Assembly: GCA_021156345.1 (NCBI GenBank)
Contig: JAJNDJ010000091.1
Location: 1 to 5,464 of the forward strand
Direction of reading: 5' to 3'
DNA length: 5,464 nucleotides
From: Rubrobacteraceae bacterium
GTDB taxonomy: Bacteria; Actinomycetota; Rubrobacteria; Rubrobacterales; Rubrobacteraceae
The notes below the pieces were generated by a model, which saw only the letters and a program-made list of their open reading frames with translations, ran no database searches and was not told where the DNA came from. A program made the translations under genes and the position numbers. Shown here one piece after another: positions 1 to 5,133 of this stretch (within the stretch, counting starts at the first letter, position 1; each line of letters starts with the position of its first letter).

Positions 1-13
1 CGGGATTGAAGCG

Positions 14-1210
14 ATGATGACACGGCGAACGACCTTGGTGCTCACAGCGGGGTTAGCCGTTGTACTGCTTTGGTTTCTGGCAGGGTGCAGAGTTGCCGAC
101 CAGCTGCACAATGCTGAAGACCCTGATATTGGGCTGCGGGCGTCGTCCGCCGGTAACGGTAGCAGCGGGGGCGACCTGCACACCGGGATTTCGAACGGCA
201 AGATAGCCTTCATAAGGCACTCTGACATCTACGTGATGAACTCCGACGGCACCGGCCAGACCAACCTCACCAGGACGAAGGCGGGGGTCAGAGGTTGTGT
301 GTGGTCTCCGAATGGCAAGAAGATAGCCTTTGTCGCTGCTAGGTCCGCCGGGGAGCGCTCCCTCGATATCTTCGTGACCAATGCCGACGGCACTGGGGAG
401 ACTAACCTGACCAGGACGAAAGCTAGCACAGAAGCCGCCCCTTCGTGGTCGCCCGACAGCAAGAAGATAACCTACCTGAGAGGCAGCGATCCCAGCGGCG
501 AATTATTCACCGACATCTACGTGACGAAGTCCAACGGCACCAGTCAGACAAGGCTCATCAAAGCCAGAGACACAAAGTACTTCGAAGCTGGCTTCGAATC
601 GCCGGAATGGTCGCCCGATGGCGAGAAGATAGCCTTCATCAGAACAACCAGAGTAGTCCCTGACGAGAGCGCTCCTTCCTCCGCGGCACCCGCCACTGGA
701 CCGAGTGGCCTCTACACGATGAATCCCGACGGCACAGCTCTAAGGAAGCTGTCCAAGGAGATGTCATACGCTCAATCGCCTCTGTGGTCTCCCGATGGAA
801 AGCAGTTAGCCTTTAGCGGACCCGAACAAAAAGCATACGTGGTGAACGCAAACGGCACGCAGGTGAGGGAGCTACTGCCGAATGTACGGTCCTCCTATAT
901 CGATTCGTATGCTTGGGCACCCGATGGCAAGGAGATAGCCTTCGCAGCGGTGAGTTACCGTGGGGAGCTCGATATCTATATGATAATCGCTGACGGCACT
1001 GGCCAGACCAACCTCACCAGTACCAGGGATAGCATAGAAGACGAGCTCTCTTGGTCGTCCGATGGTAAGCGGATAGCCTTCACGAGAGGTGATGTAGGTG
1101 ATGTTCATGGTGACCAGGGTGTCTACGTGATGGACGCAGATGGAACCGGACAAAAGCGTATTGCTAACAACGCGAGTAGCCCTTCCTTCGCGCCCTGGGA
1201 TGGAGAGTAG
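14..1210 (+). CDS. TolB-like PD40 beta-propeller lipoprotein
   Basis: This 398-residue protein is probably an exported, lipid-anchored beta-propeller on the outer face of the membrane. Residues 1-25 form a lipoprotein signal: basic start (TRR), hydrophobic core (LVLTAGLAVVLLWFLAG) and a lipobox LAGC with the acceptor Cys at 25. Residues 26-61 are a low-complexity, Gly/Ser-rich linker. From residue 62 there are seven PD40/WD40-like units of the form W-S-P-D-G-K-x-I-A-F ... D-I-Y-V-M-N-x-D-G-T-G, with the Trp residues at 97, 145, 199, 258, 301 and 347. The first unit lacks its leading W-S-P-D strand, and the C-terminal S-F-A-P-W (391-395) can supply it, which suggests a closed seven-bladed ring; TolB itself has six blades. 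Such proteins bind other proteins or envelope components, and no catalytic motif is visible. ATG codons at 14 and 17 are both possible starts, and no strong Shine-Dalgarno is visible in the 13 bases available. The next gene-like object is on the opposite strand, so the gene appears to stand alone. Family assignment is firm; the precise role is unknown. Confidence 0.93.
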   Translation: MMTRRTTLVLTAGLAVVLLWFLAGCRVADQLHNAEDPDIGLRASSAGNGSSGGDLHTGISNGKIAFIRHSDIYVMNSDGTGQTNLTRTKAGVRGCVWSPNGKKIAFVAARSAGERSLDIFVTNADGTGETNLTRTKASTEAAPSWSPDSKKITYLRGSDPSGELFTDIYVTKSNGTSQTRLIKARDTKYFEAGFESPEWSPDGEKIAFIRTTRVVPDESAPSSAAPATGPSGLYTMNPDGTALRKLSKEMSYAQSPLWSPDGKQLAFSGPEQKAYVVNANGTQVRELLPNVRSSYIDSYAWAPDGKEIAFAAVSYRGELDIYMIIADGTGQTNLTSTRDSIEDELSWSSDGKRIAFTRGDVGDVHGDQGVYVMDADGTGQKRIANNASSPSFAPWDGE

Positions 1211-1464
1211 ATGAGGCCCCTGTACCTACCCTAAGTCCTTACCTTGTGGTGGAGGGCCGTACAGCTCAAGGATTCTGATTGATAGTTGAGCTTGTTCTCG
1301 CTGCCGAAGATGGCTATGCACAGTACTAAGGTATCCAGCCTTCACACTCCCGAGCAGTATTTCCTGATGGCACTGCCCTCTGCGTTGCTGCACAAAGGCG
1401 CCGAAGTACATCCGTGGTCTCTTCGTGCTCTATAGATATCCCTGCAAATCGTCATTTTTCTCGA
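1211..1464. other. Gene-poor stretch after the propeller gene
   Basis: I see no convincing gene or strong terminator here. A 61-residue - strand reading frame (1226-1411) has no Shine-Dalgarno and no recognisable motif. Its position just beyond the 3' end of the tRNA fragment, on the same strand, would make it old flanking DNA if the fragment is an attachment scar. Confidence 0.5.
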
Positions 1465-1570
1465 GGAGCCGAGGGGATTCGAACTCCTGACCTCCGCCGT
1501 GCAAAGGCGGCTCGAAACTTTGCTGGAGATTTCCAGGGTTTGCAAAATGCCTGCAAATAGCTGCATTTCG
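1441..1570. repeat. TGCAAA repeat cluster around the tRNA fragment
   Basis: The 9-bp CCTGCAAAT occurs at 1441-1449 and 1550-1558, one copy on each side of the tRNA fragment. TGCAAA also occurs in the anticodon loop region (1500-1505) and at 1541-1545 (TTTGCAAAA). An inverted copy, TGCATTT, lies at 1562-1568. Short repeats of this type beside a tRNA core site resemble integrase or excisionase arm sites. That function is inferred from position only. Confidence 0.45.
1465..1512 (-). pseudogene. tRNA-Ala(UGC) 3'-half fragment, probable attachment-site scar
   Basis: Read on the - strand, this is the 3' part of a tRNA. The anticodon stem GGCGG/CCGCC (1494-1498 with 1506-1510) closes the loop TTTGCAC, giving anticodon TGC (1503-1501), which is alanine. 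A five-base variable loop AGGTC follows (1493-1489), then a T arm with loop TTCGAAT (1488-1472) and the 3' acceptor strand CGGCTCC (1471-1465). The T stem has one A-C mismatch. No CCA is encoded; TCGAGAAAAA follows. Upstream of the anticodon stem (above 1511 on the + numbering) there is no D arm and no matching 5' acceptor strand, so the molecule cannot fold as a tRNA. Loss of everything 5' of the anticodon arm is what tyrosine-recombinase integration at a tRNA leaves at one end of an element. On that reading, the DNA to the right of 1511 is or was element DNA. No integrase gene is visible. Confidence 0.75.
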
Positions 1571-1605
1571 TACTGACACATTTCCAAGGATTTCACGAGA
1601 TTTTC

Positions 1606-1746
1606 TCAGCTTGCTGCACTAAGATCACCCTCCAGAAACACACCGAGAAATCCCTCCGACAGCACCTCGTTCTCTCCTTTCTTGGTCATCTTGTCCCTCA
1701 TCCTCGCCTGCATTCCTGTTTGCTCCTCCTCCACTTTGGAAGCCAT
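1606..1746 (-). CDS. Small charged ORF, doubtful
   Basis: From ATG at 1746 this frame encodes about 46 residues, starting MASKVEEEQTG and ending EGDLSAAS. The frame stays open to a TTG/GTG-type start further out (about 1797). The best ribosome binding site in the frame is GGAGGAGGAG around 1722-1731, roughly nine bases before an internal ATG at 1713, which would give only 35 residues. The product is hydrophilic and charged in its first half (RMRDKMTKKGENE) and more hydrophobic in its second (GFLGVFLEG). I recognise no domain. It lies between the tRNA fragment and the repeat array, where small element genes are common, and it could equally be a chance frame or a remnant. Confidence 0.3.
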   Translation of the reverse strand: MASKVEEEQTGMQARMRDKMTKKGENEVLSEGFLGVFLEGDLSAAS

Positions 1747-1757
1747 AGATCTTGCGC

Positions 1758-2222
1758 CTACGCCAGATATGCTATGGGGTGGTCGGCTTGTGTACATCTG
1801 CCAGGCGGAGTATTTGCGCGTACTCCGATTGGAGTATTTTTCGCCCCTAGCGCGTACTCTCTGAGGCTGCTACTGGGGCCGGTCCCGTTGAGCAGGGCGG
1901 CTTCGATCACCTGCTTAAACTCCTCTATGTGGCATGGCCACAACACCAGGTCTACCAGTTCTTCTCGCCCGTTTTGTGAGGAGTCGGAGACCGTAACAAG
2001 TTCCAACACCGGAATCCTCGCTGTCGCTGGAGTGCCCCTCACGGCACTAAGGAAGGCGATCCGGCGCTCGGTGCTCATCCTGGGCGTGAAGGTAACTAGC
2101 CTGACCTGATCGAGCAGTTCGTACAGTTCGTCGGTGAAGGATCCATTTAAGGATCCGTTGAGGAAGCACGCAGCATAGCCAATACTCTGGAGCTGGCGCT
2201 CCAGTGCCCGCTGTCGTATCAA
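1758..2222 (-). CDS. Degenerate response-regulator receiver-like protein
   Basis: This 154-residue frame starts at TTG (2222) and resembles a CheY-like receiver domain that has lost its first beta-strand and its chemistry. Residues 5-16 (RALERQLQSIGY) match receiver helix 1. Residues 40-62 cover strand 3 and helix 3. T-P-A-T-A-R-I-P-V-L (64-73) is the familiar connection into strand 4, and L-V-L-W-P ... E-E-F (92-102) fits strand 5 and helix 5. There is no Asp at or near the expected phosphorylation position (T44-F45-T46 lie there), and the invariant Lys of the K-P motif is Trp95. The acidic pair of strand 1 is missing from this frame. Phosphotransfer is therefore not expected; the protein is either a pseudo-receiver or a decaying gene. 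The tail after residue 115 has no receiver counterpart and overlaps the repeat array. The TTG start has no clear Shine-Dalgarno. The gene follows the enolase-family gene on the same strand. Confidence 0.55.
   Translation of the reverse strand: MIRQRALERQLQSIGYAACFLNGSLNGSFTDELYELLDQVRLVTFTPRMSTERRIAFLSAVRGTPATARIPVLELVTVSDSSQNGREELVDLVLWPCHIEEFKQVIEAALLNGTGPSSSLREYALGAKNTPIGVRANTPPGRCTQADHPIAYLA
1807..1860. repeat. Interleaved repeat array GGAGTATTT / GCGCGTACTC
   Basis: GGAGTATTT occurs at 1807-1815 and 1831-1839. GCGCGTACTC occurs at 1816-1825 and 1850-1859. In the first unit the two words are adjacent; in the second they are separated by exactly 10 bases, about one helical turn. GGAGTA and TACTCC are inverse complements, so several hairpins or dyads are possible: 1807-1812 with 1821-1826, 1821-1826 with 1831-1836, and 1832-1836 with 1855-1859. 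The array lies inside the 3' end of the receiver-like frame and upstream of the small ORF on the same strand. It could be an operator for the small ORF, a recombination site, or a tail-coding duplication. Confidence 0.6.
1821..1841 (+). terminator. Short hairpin with T-tract, possible + strand terminator
   Basis: TACTCC-GATT-GGAGTA forms a perfect 6-bp stem with a 4-base loop, followed directly by TTTTT. The shape fits a weak intrinsic terminator read on the + strand. No + strand gene ends near here, so it may simply be part of the repeat array. Confidence 0.25.
2137..2160. repeat. 12-bp tandem duplication inside the receiver-like frame
   Basis: AAGGATCC recurs at a 12-base spacing (2137-2144 and 2149-2156), so the - strand frame reads N-G-S-L-N-G-S (residues 22-28). 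It falls in the loop after helix 1 and strand 2, where ordinary receivers have no such repeat, and it keeps the reading frame. Confidence 0.6.
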
Positions 2223-2311
2223 CCCCGTCTTCGATGAGGGTGCCCATTGAACCGTTGGGTAATCGCAACCGCGTCAGTAACGATGATGGCCGGGTTGCTG
2301 CACAGACTCAT
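2219..2311 (-). pseudogene. Out-of-frame candidate N-terminus of the receiver-like gene
   Basis: From ATG 2311 a 30-codon frame contains N-P-A-I-I-V-T-D (residues 6-13), which looks like receiver strand 1, and it stops at TGA 2221-2219, overlapping the TTG start of the receiver-like frame. A second possibility in the third frame is ATG 2247, reading M-G-T-L-I-E-D-G up to a GGGG run. Dropping one G there would join it to L-I-R-Q-R-A-L-E-R-Q-L with the normal receiver spacing. Either reading implies that the gene lost its 5' frame. Neither can be proved from this sequence. Confidence 0.35.
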
Positions 2312-2335
2312 GCAGAGCTCTGGCGCGCGGTTGCG

Positions 2336-3457
2336 CTACACGGTAATCCAGTCACGTTCGACAGCGTAACGCTTTAGGACGGCCTCTTCCGGTTCGACAC
2401 CGAGGCCGGGACCATCGGGTACAGTGACACGGTTGTGCTCGTAGTAGGCGCGCAGGCCACCGACATCCTCGGCAAGCATGATCGGTCCGCCCATCTCCAC
2501 TGTCGCAGCGTTGTGAAGCGCCAAGGCGAGGTGCAGGCCGGCCGCCGATGCCACTGAAGATTCGACCATGGTCCCTATCTGGCAGCCTACTCCTGCGGTC
2601 TCGGCGACGGCGTCGAGCGTCAGCGCGGCCAGCAGGCCGCCGCACTTCATCAGCTTGATGTTGATCAGGTCGCAAGCCCGCAGTCGAACCGCTCGCAGGG
2701 CGTCGTGAGCGTCCAGTACAGCTTCGTCGGCCATCACCGGCACCCCGCACAACCGGCGCACCTCGGCCATGCCTTCGAGGTCGCGCCGGTCGACCGGCTG
2801 CTCGACGTACTCGGGATCGTAGGTGGCGATGCCCCTCACGGCGCCGACTGCCGCGCCAGCTGTGCGCCAGCCTCCGTTGACATCAATCTTGATCCCGATG
2901 TCCGGCCCGACCGCCTCGCGCACGGCCGCAACCCGCCGCACGTCGCCCCTGATGTCGCGGGCTTCCCCAACCTTGAGCTTGACCGTGCGGAAGCCTGCCG
3001 CGACGAACTGTGTAGCGTCGATGGCCATCGCCTCAGGCGACTTCAGGCTTATGACCCGGGAGATGGACAAGGCTTCCCTAGCGCGCCCGCCTAGAAGCGC
3101 CCAGACTGGCAGGCCGGCGACGTGACCGGCGAGGTCGTGCAGCGCGATGTCGAGCGTGGCCTTCGCGGTCGGCGCGCCCGCGACCCGCGATCCCAGCAGC
3201 CGCATGGCGGTGGAACGATCAAGCGGGTCCCGCCCCAGCAACACCGGGGCGAGGTGGCGTAGCGTGGCGACGACTCCCTCGAAGGTCTCGCCGGTCACAT
3301 GCGGGTCGGGGGTCCCTTCTCCCCAGCCGGTCAGCCCCCCGTCCGTCTCCAAACGCACCAACACGGTCGCCAAGTCCGGAAACGTGCCGTAGGAGACGAC
3401 GAACGGCTCGAGCAGGGGCAGCTTTACGGGTACGATCTCTACACCGGTGATTCGCAC
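2336..3457 (-). CDS. Enolase-superfamily racemase/cycloisomerase (MR/MLE family)
   Basis: This 373-residue enzyme should abstract a proton alpha to a carboxylate, using Mg2+ to stabilise the enolate, in the cytoplasm. Residues 1-125 are the N-terminal capping domain (P-L-L-E-P-F at 14-19 and G-W-G-E at 44-47 are typical). The rest is the modified TIM barrel. The catalytic set is complete: K160-L-K162 (V-K-L-K-V-G), metal ligands D192 (I-D-V-N), E219 (Y-V-E-Q-P) and D244 (A-D-E), the second catalytic Lys268 (I-N-I-K-L), and E299 in G-T-M-V-E-S. These positions match almost exactly those I recall for Bacillus L-Ala-D/L-Glu epimerase. However, the D-x-D that binds the dipeptide amino group near 321-323 is E-M-G here, so a dipeptide epimerase is unlikely. 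E-M-G-G-P-I-M-L-A-E-D also recalls muconate cycloisomerases, and the signature of N-succinylamino-acid racemases is absent. The start is GTG 3457 behind a perfect AGGAGG. The gene follows the GNAT gene by 53 bases. The superfamily is certain; the substrate is not known. Confidence 0.93.
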   Translation of the reverse strand: MRITGVEIVPVKLPLLEPFVVSYGTFPDLATVLVRLETDGGLTGWGEGTPDPHVTGETFEGVVATLRHLAPVLLGRDPLDRSTAMRLLGSRVAGAPTAKATLDIALHDLAGHVAGLPVWALLGGRAREALSISRVISLKSPEAMAIDATQFVAAGFRTVKLKVGEARDIRGDVRRVAAVREAVGPDIGIKIDVNGGWRTAGAAVGAVRGIATYDPEYVEQPVDRRDLEGMAEVRRLCGVPVMADEAVLDAHDALRAVRLRACDLINIKLMKCGGLLAALTLDAVAETAGVGCQIGTMVESSVASAAGLHLALALHNAATVEMGGPIMLAEDVGGLRAYYEHNRVTVPDGPGLGVEPEEAVLKRYAVERDWITV

Positions 3458-3461
3458 TGTG

Positions 3462-3467
3462 CCTCCT
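3462..3467 (-). promoter_or_regulatory. Shine-Dalgarno of the enolase-family gene
   Basis: AGGAGG on the - strand ends four bases before GTG 3457 and fixes that start codon. It sits in the short gap after the GNAT gene, consistent with one polycistronic message. Confidence 0.8.
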
Positions 3468-3510
3468 CGAATACGTTCGACCGCAGAAATTCAGGTTACA
3501 GTACTCAGTC

Positions 3511-4383
3511 TCACCCGACCACGAAATCGCGTTCGAGCACATAGTAACCATGGGGTTCACCGCGCCGACCAGCGAAGCCCGTAATGACGTATCCGGACGC
3601 AAAGGCGGCCTCGAGGTTATCCCTTAGCCGAAAGCGCCACTCGCGCGCCAGGGCCGGATCGGAGGAGAGGAGACCGTCGAAGTCACCGGGGACGGCCAGG
3701 CGGATCCGGCGCTCGGATGTACTAGAAGCATATTCCGGTAGCGCGGCGAGCGCGCCGGGCGCGAGCGGTTGATACCTTCCCAGCAGCCTTGACCTCACAC
3801 GAGCGCTGCGGAGTGGCCAGGTGACGTACAGGCGATCGCTTGGCAGGCCTCCGTAGAGGCCTTCTCCGAAATGCTCCCCGTACACGTTCCGGAGGTATTT
3901 GCGAGCGTGGGCGCCGAGACGCTCGAAGTTCAGCCGCGCGTTCGCGGCCCGCAGTGGATCTACGGTCCACACGATCTCCTCGAAACCTGCCTGGATGGCA
4001 ATGATGGCTTGGAGACCTTTCAGGGCGAACCCGATGCCGCCGCGGTATCCGGTCTCCACCGCCATCAGGTCGGAGACAACGCGCGCACGGCCGTCCACGT
4101 AACCGCCCCAACCCGATACGAAGCCCACCAGCTGTTCCCCATCGAAAGCCCCGAGTACCTCACCGCCGGTTTCGTGGACGGCGACGAGGATGCTGGATGA
4201 AGCCAAGTCGCAGTCGGACACCCCGAAGACCGTGCGCTGAAGCCGTTCGGTTTTCTCTAGGTCGAGGCGTGAGCGCAGGCGCATGAAAAGCAGTCGCCGC
4301 TCACCTACGGTCTTCCACCACCCTTCCACGCTACTCTCGAAACCCAAGGTCTCAGGAGCAACGAAATCCGACGAAGGCTGCAC
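3511..4383 (-). CDS. GNAT acyltransferase, COG3375 type
   Basis: This cytoplasmic GNAT-fold enzyme of up to 290 residues should move an acyl group from acyl-CoA to an amine. The GNAT part runs from about residue 34: M-R-L-R at its start, helix 1 (D-L-E-K-T-E-R-L-Q-R), strand V-L-G-A-F-D-G (77-83), then motif A S-D-L-M-A-V ... Y-R-G-G-I-G-F-A-L (104-121), whose R-G-G-I-G loop binds the CoA pyrophosphate. W-T-V-D-P-L ... N-A-R-L-N-F-E-R-L-G-A (139-158) and L-P-S-D-R-L-Y-V-T-W (180-189) are hallmarks of the COG3375 group. A C-terminal module (225-283, with E-W-R-F-R-L-R and G-Y-V-I-T-G-F) completes the usual length. The start is uncertain: GTG 4383 lies two bases after the permease stub's stop codon and has only TAAGG abutting it, while ATG 4284 fits the family's usual N-terminus but has no well-placed ribosome binding site. 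A COG3375 enzyme in Geobacillus succinylates D-amino acids for an enolase-superfamily racemase, and the downstream neighbour here suggests a comparable role. Confidence 0.88.
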   Translation of the reverse strand: MQPSSDFVAPETLGFESSVEGWWKTVGERRLLFMRLRSRLDLEKTERLQRTVFGVSDCDLASSSILVAVHETGGEVLGAFDGEQLVGFVSGWGGYVDGRARVVSDLMAVETGYRGGIGFALKGLQAIIAIQAGFEEIVWTVDPLRAANARLNFERLGAHARKYLRNVYGEHFGEGLYGGLPSDRLYVTWPLRSARVRSRLLGRYQPLAPGALAALPEYASSTSERRIRLAVPGDFDGLLSSDPALAREWRFRLRDNLEAAFASGYVITGFAGRRGEPHGYYVLERDFVVG

Positions 4384-4385
4384 CC

Positions 4386-4641
4386 TTACTGTTCCCGCTC
4401 GAAGCCTGGAGTGGCGGGCGCTGCATCTTGGAGGCGCACGTCCGCGCCGCGGAGTATGACGAGTACCAGCACCGGCGAACTACGCACGATCTTGGTCGAG
4501 TTCGAGCCGAGGCCATACACAGACGAACGGCCCGACCTCGATGACACCAACTAAAGAGACCGTGGATATGCGCTGCCTGTTCAGGGACTTCTGCAGATGG
4601 GCCCCCTCGACCACGCTCGGCTCTGTAGTCTGATCTGACAA
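4386..4641 (-). pseudogene. Amino-acid permease (APC family) N-terminal stub, frameshifted
   Basis: From TTG 4641 the frame reads about 41 residues resembling the start of APC-family amino-acid transporters: H-L-Q-K-S-L-N-R-Q-R-I-S then V-S-L-V-G-V-I-E-V-G-P-F-V, against the family pattern L-x-x-x-L-x-x-R-x-I-x-x-I-A-L-G-G-x-I-G-x-G-L-F. A one-base shift near 4518 moves the homology to the next frame (4517-4386), where G-L-G-S-N-S-T-K-I-V-R-S-S-P-V-L-V-L-V-I-L matches the following loop and start of the second membrane helix. Key glycines are already altered (I-E-V-G-P for I-G-x-G-L). After about 70 residues the similarity stops, and the frame ends at TAA 4388-4386, two bases before the GNAT gene's GTG. 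More than four-fifths of a normal permease is missing. The match is by eye and moderately secure. Its place at the head of the operon suggests that the operon once imported its own substrate. Confidence 0.6.
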
Positions 4642-4648
4642 GTTTCTT

Positions 4649-4653
4649 CTCCT
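4649..4653 (-). promoter_or_regulatory. Ribosome binding site of the permease stub
   Basis: AGGAG (within GGAAGGAG on the - strand) lies seven bases before TTG 4641. This good spacing selects TTG 4641 as the original start and shows that the initiation region outlived the coding region. Confidence 0.6.
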
Positions 4654-4674
4654 TCCCCAAGGCACACAGTCCCA

Positions 4675-4711
4675 ATAATATTATGATGCCCACCGATCAT
4701 GCGATGCGCAA
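4675..4711 (-). promoter_or_regulatory. Possible promoter for the permease stub-GNAT-enolase unit
   Basis: An AT-rich island in GC-rich DNA contains the perfect palindrome ATAATATTAT (4675-4684). On the - strand it gives a -10-like CATAAT (4685-4680). TTGCGC (4711-4706) could serve as the -35, but the 20-base spacer is long. The position, about 27 bases ahead of the ribosome binding site, is suitable. Support is weak. Confidence 0.3.
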
Positions 4712-4751
4712 GGGCACGGAAACTCACTCAGAGTAGGCTCTCTTTCTTGCT

Positions 4752-5133
4752 CTACCTTGCCCAACCATCGCCAATCACTATGAGAACATCCTGATTGCTG
4801 CACGAGCATCTGGAAGCCAGAGCGTCTTGCATGGTCTTCAATCTGTCAGGGGTAGCAGGCTCCATTTTATCCAGTATCGTGCACACGAATTCACGAGATT
4901 TGCTCTTACTACGAGTCCCGGCGAACAGATCTCCATTACACAGGGTATTTGTCAGCTCCTCGACCTCTTAGACCCATCCAGCATAGTGTTCACCTCGTGC
5001 AGGCCCGAGACGTGGCGCAGCTCGTCCGTCAGAGAGCAAGTGTTCACCTCGTGCAGGCCCGAGACGTGGCGCAGCTCGTCCGTCAGAGAGCAAAGTCCAG
5101 AGTTCCTTCGTCGCTGCGCTTACCCAGAATCAA
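4752..5133 (-). pseudogene. Decayed coding sequence of unknown family, three frames
   Basis: On the - strand, protein-like text passes through three frames. The first (5133-5083) reads L-I-L-G-K-R-S-D-E-G-T-L-D-F-A-L and then stops. The second (5119-4952) carries L-T-D-E-L-R-H-V-S-G-L-H-E-V-N-T twice, then M-L-D-G-S-K, and stops. The third (4967-4752) has 71 codons, beginning E-V-E-E-L-T-N and including K-S-R-E-F-V-C-T-I-L-D-K-M-E-P and P-D-R-L-K-T-M-Q-D-A-L. One lost base near 4968 would join the second and third (D-G-S-K to E-V-E-E-L). The composition is that of a soluble helical protein, and I recognise no family. There is no start codon with a ribosome binding site. The + strand frames over the same region lack any such character. 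Confidence 0.4.
4986..5093. repeat. Perfect 54-bp tandem duplication
   Basis: Bases 4986-5039 and 5040-5093 are identical and adjacent. The unit starts GTGTTCACCTCGTGC and ends GTCAGAGAGCAA. It is 18 codons long, so it adds an exact 18-residue repeat without changing the - strand frame. The lack of any mismatch points to a recent event. Confidence 0.95.

Noticed and set aside
1211..1255. Terminator after the propeller gene formed by GGCCC and GGGCC
   Set aside because: The arms are short, the loop is long and no T-tract follows.
1465..1541. A complete tRNA gene on the - strand
   Set aside because: Only the part from the anticodon stem to the 3' acceptor strand is present. No D arm or 5' acceptor strand can be found in the bases that should encode them.
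1720..2109. A + strand 129-residue frame
   Set aside because: It is the opposite-strand shadow of the receiver-like frame, with no ribosome binding site and no recognisable motif.
2219..2235. Programmed -1 ribosomal frameshifting in the receiver-like gene
   Set aside because: The bases before the TGA (CGG GGT TGA) do not form a canonical X-XXY-YYZ slippery heptamer, and I see no clear downstream structure, so a mutation is the simpler explanation.
2705..3392. Several + strand frames within the enolase-family gene
   Set aside because: They are antisense shadows typical of GC-rich coding DNA. The - strand product has a complete catalytic residue set.
4352..4693. A - strand 113-residue frame starting at GTG 4693
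   Set aside because: It has no ribosome binding site and no motif, and it runs out of frame with both the permease-like text and the GNAT gene that it overlaps.
4986..5093. CRISPR array
   Set aside because: The two 54-bp units abut directly with no spacer, and the unit is not a typical CRISPR repeat.
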